In this document: positions 7,192 to 12,637 of the stretch, piece after piece
How positions within the stretch are numbered: position 1 is the stretch's first letter
How the letters are laid out: each line of letters opens with the position of its first letter
Source of the DNA: Actinomycetes bacterium
GTDB lineage: Bacteria > Actinomycetota > Acidimicrobiia > Acidimicrobiales > Microtrichaceae
DNA length: 12,637 bases
Reading direction: 5' to 3'
NCBI GenBank assembly: GCA_023423475.1
Contig: JAFAFN010000585.1
Coordinates: 1-12,637 of the forward strand
Translations under genes and position numbers: made by a program
The notes under the pieces: model-generated
What the model was told of the DNA's origin: nothing
The model's input: the letters and a program-made list of their open reading frames with translations, nothing else
Database searches by the model: none

Positions 7192-7244
7192 CCTCGCCGT
7201 GACCGACGACCGGGCGACCGGGTACATCTCCCCGGAAGTTCCTC

Positions 7245-7273
7245 GGGACCTGGGGCGACGGCCGGGGTATCAT
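7245..7273 (+). promoter_or_regulatory. Candidate sigma-70-type promoter for the LAxTG surface protein gene
   Basis: TATCAT at 7268–7273 is a good -10 hexamer and one of the few AT-rich points in the region. At 17 bases upstream is GGGACC (7245–7250), which matches only the GAC core of TTGACA. A GGGAG ribosome site (7312–7316) stands nine bases before the ATG at 7326. The predicted leader is about 45 bases. Only the -10 is convincing. Confidence 0.45.
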
Positions 7274-7325
7274 TCCGTCGTCCCGAGGAGGCACGGGGCT
7301 GCAAGGCGACTGGGAGAACACGCTG

Positions 7326-8144
7326 ATGAGCGCGATGCACACACCTACCAATCGAGGTCGGGCCACTGCGCTCGGACTCGTCGCGATGCTCGTCGGGCTC
7401 GCGATGACCTTCGTCGGCATCGGCGCAGCCGGTGCCCAGGAGCCCGAGCCCGAGCCGACCGACATCTCGGTCGTGTTCACCCCGGCCGACGTCCAGGGTC
7501 CGTGTGTTCCCACCGGGTTCGGCCTCACGTACGTCGTGCACTCCGATGACGACGTCTTCCGGCTCACCGTCACCGCCGCATCGCCGCAGTGCTCGCCGAT
7601 CGAGGCGCACGCCGTCATCTACGCCATGCCGGGCAACGGCGAGGCGTGGCCGCAGGAGCTCGTCGAGAAGGCACCCGTGACCATCAGCGAGGCCGGCGTC
7701 TACGAGATCACCTTCTCGAAGGAGTGCGACCCGGTGCAGTTCGACGTGGTGACCGGCGCGACGCCGCAGACCATCACGCCGCTCGGCGAGTTCCACGGCC
7801 CGATGCTCTTCCCGTTCGACATCAACACCGCCCAGCAGTACTGGGGCGACGCTGCGGACTGCCCGCCGCCGTCGACCACGACCACGACCTCGACCACGGC
7901 GTCGACCACCACGACGTCGACCCCGGAGGTCCTCCCGACCACGATCGTCCCGCCGCCCGAGGTGGACGGCGTCACGACCATCGCCCCGAACCCCGGCAAC
8001 ACCGAGGTCGCCGGCACCAGCACCACCCGTCAGCCGGCGGCACTGGCGCTCACCGGAACCTCGGCCAGCCTCGGCATCTTCGGTGCAGCACTGCTCGTCG
8101 CCGGCATGGCGCTCATCGTCATCCAGCGTCGCCGCACCGCCTGA
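7326..8144 (+). CDS. Secreted cell-wall-anchored surface protein with LAxTG sorting signal
   Basis: The 272-aa precursor has an N-terminal signal peptide: basic NRGRA, hydrophobic core at about 15–33, likely cleavage after AGA at 37. The mature domain (about 38–180) has four cysteines (C60, C89, C134, C179), which could form two disulfides outside the cell. A Thr/Ser/Pro-rich linker (about 181–235) is typical of a wall-spanning stalk. The C-terminus is a sorting signal: LALTG at 240–244, a hydrophobic stretch, then QRRRTA. LAxTG is the motif associated with class E sortases of high-GC Gram-positives. No sortase gene lies in the window. The ectodomain resembles nothing I recognise. The gene stands alone between a candidate promoter and a strong terminator, so it is probably monocistronic. 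Confidence 0.87.
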   Translation: MSAMHTPTNRGRATALGLVAMLVGLAMTFVGIGAAGAQEPEPEPTDISVVFTPADVQGPCVPTGFGLTYVVHSDDDVFRLTVTAASPQCSPIEAHAVIYAMPGNGEAWPQELVEKAPVTISEAGVYEITFSKECDPVQFDVVTGATPQTITPLGEFHGPMLFPFDINTAQQYWGDAADCPPPSTTTTTSTTASTTTTSTPEVLPTTIVPPPEVDGVTTIAPNPGNTEVAGTSTTRQPAALALTGTSASLGIFGAALLVAGMALIVIQRRRTA

Positions 8145-8162
8145 TCGACCATCACGTCGTTC

Positions 8163-8207
8163 CAACGGCCCCCGGCCCCGCACCTCGGTGCAGGACGGGG
8201 GCCGTTG
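8163..8207 (+). terminator. Strong GC-rich hairpin terminator after the surface protein gene
   Basis: CAACGGCCCCCG (8163–8174) and CGGGGGCCGTTG (8196–8207) are perfect 12-bp arms. A small inner stem GCAC/GTGC can form in the loop. It starts 18 bases after the stop codon. No T-run follows, as is common for intrinsic-type terminators in high-GC actinobacteria. Confidence 0.8.
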
Positions 8208-8244
8208 CGCGTCCGGGCCGCTCGAGACGCCGAATGGCGAGCGG

Positions 8245-8368
8245 TGTGCGCGGACGCCGCTCCGGCGGCGCTCCTGCACCGCGCCTGCTGCACCACCAGG
8301 ATCGGCTGTGCGCCCGGCGCGCTCCAGCGCGCCTGCTGCACCAGCGACTCATCGTGTGCGCTGTGCGC
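8245..8368. repeat. Imperfect ~48-bp repeats and a palindrome in the spacer before the SRPBCC gene
   Basis: GCGCCTGCTGCACCA occurs at 8281–8295 and 8329–8343, an offset of 48 bases. TGTGCGC follows at 8307 and 8355 with the same offset; further copies lie at 8245 and 8362. Between the two long copies GGCGCGCT (8316–8323) and AGCGCGCC (8326–8333) form a perfect 8-bp inverted repeat around CC. The full gap from 8145 to 8444 otherwise holds the terminator and no convincing gene. The repeats may be degenerate tandem duplications or protein-binding sites. Confidence 0.55.
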
Positions 8369-8444
8369 GTCCGACCCCCGGCACGTATCGGCGATGCCAG
8401 CGAGTTGCAGCGCACCCTCGGCCAGCAGGTGACAGGATCGCGGG

Positions 8445-8930
8445 ATGAGCTCCGAACGGATCGACGTCCAACGCACCATCGCCGCGCCGGCCGCGGCCAT
8501 CTTCGAGGTGCTGTCCGACCCGAAGGGCCACGTGGCGATCGACAGCTCGGGCATGTTGATGTCCTCCTCCGGTGAGCCCGTCGCCGCGGTCGGCGACAGC
8601 TTCGTGGTGCACATGGATCGCGAGGCACTCAACGACTTCCCGATGGGCGAGTACGACGTCGAGGTGCACATCACCGAGTTCGAGCCGGACCGTGAGATCG
8701 CCTGGACCATCAAGGGCGCGATCAAGCCGCAGATCGGCCACGTGTACGGCTACACGCTCGAGCCGATCGAGGGCGGCACGCTGGTCACCTCGTACTACGA
8801 CTGGTCCGACATCGACCCGGTCTGGCGTGAGGCCGGCATCTTCCCGATCCTCTCCGAGGGTGCGCTCCGTGCGACCCTCGGCATCCTCGCCCGCACCGTC
8901 GTCGCCCGCAGCGCCGGGGGGCCGACATGA
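8445..8930 (+). CDS. SRPBCC (START/Bet v 1-like) family protein, polyketide cyclase/dehydrase type
   Basis: The 161-aa protein opens with the family hallmark strand and helix (VQRTIAAPAAAIFEVLSDPK, about 8–27). Alternating beta-strand stretches follow (DSFVVHM, YDVEVHITEFEPDREIAWTI, GTLVTSYYDWSD), and a long C-terminal helix ends the protein (EGALRATLGILARTVVARS). This is the usual size of a single hydrophobic-cavity SRPBCC domain. Such proteins bind lipids, polyketides or other small hydrophobic ligands, or act as cyclases; the ligand cannot be told from sequence. No signal peptide is seen. AGGA stands seven bases before the ATG. The stop overlaps the DUF427 start in an ATGA junction, so the two are co-translated and may act together. 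Confidence 0.87.
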   Translation: MSSERIDVQRTIAAPAAAIFEVLSDPKGHVAIDSSGMLMSSSGEPVAAVGDSFVVHMDREALNDFPMGEYDVEVHITEFEPDREIAWTIKGAIKPQIGHVYGYTLEPIEGGTLVTSYYDWSDIDPVWREAGIFPILSEGALRATLGILARTVVARSAGGPT

Positions 8931-9289
8931 GCGGCGGCCACACCATCGACATCGCAGCCGGCGATGCGCACGTCGAGGTCCGCGTCGGCGACCGGCTGCT
9001 CGCCTCGACCGACCGACCCGTGCTCCTGGCCGAGACGGGGCTGCCGACGCGGTACTACCTGCCCCGTGAGGACGTCCGCATGGATCTCCTGACCCCGACC
9101 TCGTTCCACACGACCTGCCCGTTCAAGGGCGAGGCGTCGTACTGGTCCCTCGAGCTCGACGGCGAGACACACGACGGCATCGTCTGGAGCTACGAGGATC
9201 CGATCCCCGGGTCCGAGGGCATCGCCGGACTGCTGTCGTTCTACCCGGAGCGGGTCGAGATCCTCGTCGACGGCGTCCCGCTCTCCTGA
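8927..9289 (+). CDS. DUF427 domain protein
   Basis: The 120-aa protein is a single DUF427 domain, a small beta-rich cytosolic fold common in actinobacteria and some fungi. Diagnostic blocks are ETGLPTRYYLPREDV (36–50), CPFKGEASYWS (64–74), and the C-terminal GLLSFYPERVEI (101–112). The conserved Cys64, Lys67 and the Arg/Tyr cluster line up with the family's invariant positions and could form an active or binding site, but no biochemical role is known to me. It is translationally coupled to the SRPBCC gene and is the last gene of this plus-strand unit, facing the convergent sulfatase gene. Confidence 0.9.
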   Translation: MSGGHTIDIAAGDAHVEVRVGDRLLASTDRPVLLAETGLPTRYYLPREDVRMDLLTPTSFHTTCPFKGEASYWSLELDGETHDGIVWSYEDPIPGSEGIAGLLSFYPERVEILVDGVPLS

Positions 9290-9314
9290 GACGGAGCTCG
9301 CCGCTCGGGTCACC

Positions 9315-9405
9315 GGGTTGCGCCAGCGCCGCCACTCGACGATCTCGCAACCCACTCGACGGCTGGGTTGCCGTGGCCGCATCGTCGGACCTTGGTGCAA
9401 CCCAG
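9315..9405. repeat. Four alternating GGGTTGC/GCAACCC copies forming two inverted repeats between convergent genes
   Basis: GGGTTGCG (9315–9322) pairs with CGCAACCC (9346–9353), and CTGGGTTGC (9363–9371) pairs with GCAACCCAG (9397–9405). The arms are perfect over 8 and 9 bases with loops of 23 and 25. All four copies share the GGGTTGC heptamer in alternating orientation. CCACTCGACG also repeats directly at 9332 and 9352. The site lies between the DUF427 stop and the sulfatase stop, so a bidirectional terminator is the simplest role; a dispersed palindromic repeat or a protein-binding array is also possible. Confidence 0.6.
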
Positions 9406-9426
9406 CGAGATGGCCCGGTCGCCGCC

Positions 9427-11034
9427 TCAGGCGAGGGCGGTCGGCACGGTCCCCTCGTCGGCCAGGTCGAGCATCTCCTGCATCAGCTGGTCGGTCAGCT
9501 CGAGTCGGCGTGAGCGCCAGGCCGGGTCGTGCCAGCGGTTGACCAACTCGTCGGGATCGTCGACGAGGTCGTAGAGCTCGCCGTCCTCGCTGCCGGCGTA
9601 GACGCTGAACCGAGCCGTGTCGGTGACGAGCGTGCGCATGCGCAACGGGCGACGGAGCATGGCCATGTCGAAGGGTTCGTCCTCCTCGACCAACGCCACC
9701 TCCCTGACCGTCGTGAGCGGATCGTCGAGGACCGGCGTCAGCTCGCGGCCCTGGACGCCGGCGGCCGGGCCGACCCCGCCGAGGGCCATCAGGGTGACGG
9801 CGATGTCGGTCGACGAGGCGAGGCTCGCCGACCGGCGACCGTGCGACTCGGGGCGACGGGGGTCGGCCACCACCAGGGGCACGCGCAGCGCGGGCACGTA
9901 GTGCATGGCGCTCTTCAGCATCAGGCCGTGGTCGCCGAACATCTCGCCGTGGTCGCTGGTGAACACCACGACGGTGTCCTCCGCGGCGGACGACGCTGCC
10001 ACGGCGTCGAGCACCCGACCGATCGCATCGTCGATGCACGCGATCGACCCGAGCTCCTTCGCAGCGGCCTCGCGGAAGACCTCCTCGGTCGGCGAGAACG
10101 GCTGCACGGCCAGCTCGGGCGGCGGCTTCCCCCGCGACGCACGCCAGCGCTGCAGGTGGCGCGGCGACCCGGAGTGCGGATCGTCGAACGTGGCCGGCAT
10201 GACCATGTCGGCCGGGTCGAACATGTCGTAGTAGCGCCCGGGCGGGGTGAACGGGTGGTGCGGGTCGGGGAACGAGACCTGCAGGAAGTACGGCTCGTCG
10301 CCGGTACCTGCGTCGGCGACGAACGCCGCGGCGCGCTCCCCCACCCAGGTCGTCGGGTAGAGCTCGACGGGCAGTTCGGGTCGCCAGATCTGCCACCACG
10401 GTGCGTAGGGGTCGGGCGAGGCGTCGCGGCCCTGGACATCCGCGGGCGACACACCCTGCTCGGCGAGCCACTGCACGTAGTGGCCGCTCATCAGGTCCGC
10501 GTGTCCGACGGCGAGCTCGACGTGCTCGAAGCCGTAGTAGCGCTCCGGCAGCGGGACGGGACCCTCGCGGTAGCGGGCGTCGTCCTCGAGCAGGTCCCAC
10601 CCTGCTGGCCGCGGACGCTCCACTGCGTCCCGGGCCGGCTCGCCGCCGATGACCATGCCGATCAGGTCACGGCCCATGCCCATGTTCTGGAAGTGCGCCT
10701 TGCCGACCAGACCCGTGCGATAGCCCGCCTCGTGCAACAACCCCGGCACGGTCAGCGCGTCGGGGTCGAGGGCGATCCCGTTGAATCGCGTTCCGTGCAC
10801 CGAGGGCATGCGGCCGGTCATCAGCGTCGCCCGGTTCGGCATGCAGATCGGGTTGGCGGCGAACGCCCGGTCGAAGACCGTGCCTCGTCGGGCGAGCGAG
10901 TCCAGCTGGGGCGTCGACGCCACGGGGTGCCCGCCGAAGCCGGTGTGATCCGGACGGTGCTGGTCGGTGATGATCAACACGACGTTGGGCCGTCGTGCCT
11001 CCTCGACCTCGTTCGCACCGCCCTGGCCGCTCAC
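9427..11034 (-). CDS. Sulfatase family hydrolase (formylglycine-dependent type)
   Basis: The 535-aa protein belongs to the alkaline phosphatase/sulfatase superfamily. Metal site residues begin with RPNVVLIITDQH (D24, Q25). The nucleophile motif is C64-M-P-N-R68 followed by ATLMTGR; it fits the core CxPxR recognised by formylglycine-generating enzyme, although the fourth position is usually Ser or Ala. VGKAH (K112, H114), PDPHHPF (256–262) and TSDHGEMFGDHG (D361, H362) with K374 complete the expected active site. No signal peptide is present, so it should be cytosolic unless exported otherwise. The substrate is unknown; a phosphonate or phosphodiester cannot be excluded. The GTG start (11032–11034) overlaps the preceding oxygenase stop in a GTGA junction; codons further upstream are antisense to that gene's frame and show no homology. 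Confidence 0.9.
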   Translation of the reverse strand: MSGQGGANEVEEARRPNVVLIITDQHRPDHTGFGGHPVASTPQLDSLARRGTVFDRAFAANPICMPNRATLMTGRMPSVHGTRFNGIALDPDALTVPGLLHEAGYRTGLVGKAHFQNMGMGRDLIGMVIGGEPARDAVERPRPAGWDLLEDDARYREGPVPLPERYYGFEHVELAVGHADLMSGHYVQWLAEQGVSPADVQGRDASPDPYAPWWQIWRPELPVELYPTTWVGERAAAFVADAGTGDEPYFLQVSFPDPHHPFTPPGRYYDMFDPADMVMPATFDDPHSGSPRHLQRWRASRGKPPPELAVQPFSPTEEVFREAAAKELGSIACIDDAIGRVLDAVAASSAAEDTVVVFTSDHGEMFGDHGLMLKSAMHYVPALRVPLVVADPRRPESHGRRSASLASSTDIAVTLMALGGVGPAAGVQGRELTPVLDDPLTTVREVALVEEDEPFDMAMLRRPLRMRTLVTDTARFSVYAGSEDGELYDLVDDPDELVNRWHDPAWRSRRLELTDQLMQEMLDLADEGTVPTALA

Positions 11035-12581
11035 TGCGAGGGCACCCAGGTCCCGTGGAAGCCGAAGGGCACCCGGACCGGCAGCTGGACCTCGGCGATC
11101 GGACCGGCGGCCACGTCCTGTGCGTCGAACACGCCGAGCGAGGAGCGGTCGGTGGTCCGGTCCCACAGGTACGTCATGACCCACCCGTCGCCCTCGTCCG
11201 CGTCGGCATCCCTGGGCACGAAGTACGGCTCACCGCCGCGGATGTCGGGGCTCGGATCCCAGCGGTCCTCGGTCCCCTTGGCCAGGTCGAGGTGGCAGAT
11301 GCCGGCCAGTTCGAACCCGTAGGGCTCGTCGGGCTCGGTCGGCACGGCGAACCACCCGTGATCGCTCGCCCTGCCGGTGTAGCGGCGGTCGAGCCCCGGC
11401 AGGTCGATCGAGCGGTCGTAGAGCTCGGTCTCGGCGAGCGTGAGCTGCGACGCGCTGGTGCCGATTCGCCACTCGGTCAGACGGGGTGGCACGAGGTCGC
11501 CACGTGGACCGAACGCCTCGGGCAGCTTGTGCACGTTCACCACGACATCATCGCCGGCGCGGTGGGCGTTGTAGCCGTGGAACACGAAGCTCGTCGGCAC
11601 GTCGACCCAGCGGATCTGCTCGGCCGGGCCGCCGAGGGACATGATGCCGACCTTGCTCGGCCCGTCCGGATCCCAGTGGAAGGGCACCGCGGGGTTCGGG
11701 TTGGACTCGTCCGCGCCGAACATGACCGGCCCGATCCAGAACACGACGTCGGAGTCGGTGATCGCGAAGTCGTGGATCATGGTGACCTCGTCGACCGGGA
11801 CCGGCACCACGGTGTCGAGCACGCCGTCGGGGGTCGCCGAGTAGTAGGTCAGCGCGGGTCGGAGGAACTCGTAGCCGAAGAAGTGGATGCGCCCGGTCTC
11901 GGGGTCGATCTTCGGATGCGCCGTCATCGTGTCGCCCAGTCGTCCGTCGTAGCTGAACGACCCGACCGTCGAGAGGTCGTCGGTCGAGAGCTCGAAGGGC
12001 CAGCCGACCTCACCGAGGCTCAGCAGCTTGCCGGCGTGCTCGATGACCGACACATTGCTCTGGTTGTTCTCCTTGCCGGGCGCCCCGCCGAACTCCATGA
12101 GACCCTTGCCCGCCTGCTGCAGGGGTGTGGCGATGTAGCGGTTGCGATACCAGAGGGCCTCGCCGTCGGAGAGCTGCACGCCGTGCACCATCCCGTCACC
12201 GAGGAACCAGTGCAACGGCTCGCCCGCCGCGGAGTTCGAGCCGTTGCGAACGAACAGTCCGTTCAACTCGGGCGGCAACGAACCCTTGACCGTGAGGTCG
12301 GTGATCGTCTCCTCGACGCTGACCGGCGCGAAGTTGCCCTGCACCCAATACGGCCGAGCGGGGTCGTAGGCGGCCGGCACCACCGTCGGTCCGGTCGCCG
12401 TCGTCGAGCTCGACGAGCCGGCAGCTCCCTTGGCCACGCCGTCGCTCGCGCCTTCGCTGGCGCAGCCGGCGAGCCACCCGGCCGCCAACGCGCCGGCCGC
12501 ACCGGCGGTCACGCCCGTCAGCAGGCTCCGACGGCTCGTCGCGCGCCCGCGCTGCGCACCCGCCCCTGTCTCGATCTCCAC
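11031..12581 (-). CDS. Exported carotenoid-cleavage-oxygenase (RPE65) family lipoprotein
   Basis: The 516-aa protein has the seven-bladed propeller family signature: four iron-binding histidines H222 (TAHPKID), H270 (MIHDFAI), H335 (VFHGYNAHR) and H509 (FGFHGTW). GLFVRNG and the GDGMVHG block near the N-terminal part of the domain are also typical. The family splits alkene bonds of carotenoids, apocarotenals or stilbenes with O2. The N-terminus carries a Tat motif (TSRRSLL, R17/R18), an Ala/Gly-rich core and a lipobox LAGC with C40, then a Ser/Thr-rich linker. A folded iron enzyme exported by Tat and lipid-anchored outside the membrane is therefore predicted. I prefer the GTG at 12579–12581, with GGGAG eight bases upstream; GTGs at 12588–12590 and 12606–12608 are in frame. 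It is coupled to the sulfatase gene. Confidence 0.9.
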   Translation of the reverse strand: MEIETGAGAQRGRATSRRSLLTGVTAGAAGALAAGWLAGCASEGASDGVAKGAAGSSSSTTATGPTVVPAAYDPARPYWVQGNFAPVSVEETITDLTVKGSLPPELNGLFVRNGSNSAAGEPLHWFLGDGMVHGVQLSDGEALWYRNRYIATPLQQAGKGLMEFGGAPGKENNQSNVSVIEHAGKLLSLGEVGWPFELSTDDLSTVGSFSYDGRLGDTMTAHPKIDPETGRIHFFGYEFLRPALTYYSATPDGVLDTVVPVPVDEVTMIHDFAITDSDVVFWIGPVMFGADESNPNPAVPFHWDPDGPSKVGIMSLGGPAEQIRWVDVPTSFVFHGYNAHRAGDDVVVNVHKLPEAFGPRGDLVPPRLTEWRIGTSASQLTLAETELYDRSIDLPGLDRRYTGRASDHGWFAVPTEPDEPYGFELAGICHLDLAKGTEDRWDPSPDIRGGEPYFVPRDADADEGDGWVMTYLWDRTTDRSSLGVFDAQDVAAGPIAEVQLPVRVPFGFHGTWVPSQ

Positions 12582-12599
12582 GCCGTGCACTCCCTCTCG

Positions 12600-12619
12600 G
12601 AACGGCACCCCCGCCGTTC
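12600..12619. repeat. Inverted repeat just upstream of the oxygenase start
   Basis: GAACGGC (12600–12606) and GCCGTTC (12613–12619) are perfect 7-bp arms around six bases. With the preferred start the repeat lies about 20–40 bases upstream, where an operator could act. If the GTG at 12606–12608 is used instead, part of it is coding. Confidence 0.4.
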
Positions 12620-12637
12620 GTGGTGCACATCCTGCCC

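Noticed and set aside
8245..8368. Possible CRISPR array in the repeat spacer
   Set aside because: Only two long copies, imperfect, with no uniform spacers and no cas gene nearby.
8030..8725. Minus-strand open frame of 231 codons over the repeat spacer, with a repeated VQQAR peptide
   Set aside because: The peptide repeat simply follows from the 48-bp DNA repeat, and the frame runs antisense into the SRPBCC and surface protein genes with no start signal.
9529..11322. Long plus-strand open frame antisense to the sulfatase
   Set aside because: No motif and a composition expected from the reverse strand of a high-GC gene; the sulfatase active-site motifs lie on the other strand.

Overview
The window is a high-GC bacterial chromosome segment, most consistent with an actinobacterium. 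The main evidence is the minus-strand block DUF2342 metallopeptidase–tilS–hpt–ftsH, which matches the gene order I know from Mycobacterium (Rv3626c–Rv3625c–Rv3624c, with Rv3610c ftsH nearby). GTG starts, GTGA/ATGA stop-start overlaps, an LAxTG-type cell-wall anchor and a T-run-free hairpin terminator fit the same group. A placement within Acidimicrobiia is plausible from the Thr/Ser-rich linkers and gene mix, but it is inference only.

Region A (1–5493, minus strand). A housekeeping operon runs right to left: DUF2342 zinc metallopeptidase, tilS (tRNA-Ile lysidine synthetase), hpt (purine salvage), ftsH (membrane AAA+ protease), then the first 27 codons of one more gene (possibly folE) leaving the left edge. 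Most junctions overlap by 1–4 bases, so translation is probably coupled; only hpt–ftsH has a spacer, and it contains a perfect 8-bp hairpin. Upstream of the operon are three small minus-strand genes: a 46-aa single-pass membrane protein, a 59-aa zinc-ribbon-like protein with a clear GGAGG site, and a 99-aa multi-pass membrane protein.

Region B (5608–9289, plus strand). A 514-aa SDR-fold protein has a four-cysteine N-terminal module and lacks the catalytic tyrosine. Next comes a secreted LAxTG-anchored surface protein with a putative promoter upstream and a strong hairpin terminator downstream. After a repeat-bearing spacer, an SRPBCC (START-like) protein is coupled to a DUF427 protein.

Region C (9427–12581, minus strand). 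A carotenoid-cleavage-oxygenase (RPE65) family protein carries a twin-arginine signal and a lipobox, and its stop codon overlaps the start of a formylglycine-type sulfatase. This two-gene unit converges on the DUF427 gene. The short gap between them holds four alternating copies of GGGTTGC/GCAACCC forming two inverted repeats.

No rRNA, tRNA, CRISPR array, insertion sequence or phage gene was recognised. No gene-free stretch exceeds about 300 bases. The least ordinary items are the exported oxygenase–sulfatase pair, the tyrosine-less zinc-module SDR, and the small genes at 4658–5024.
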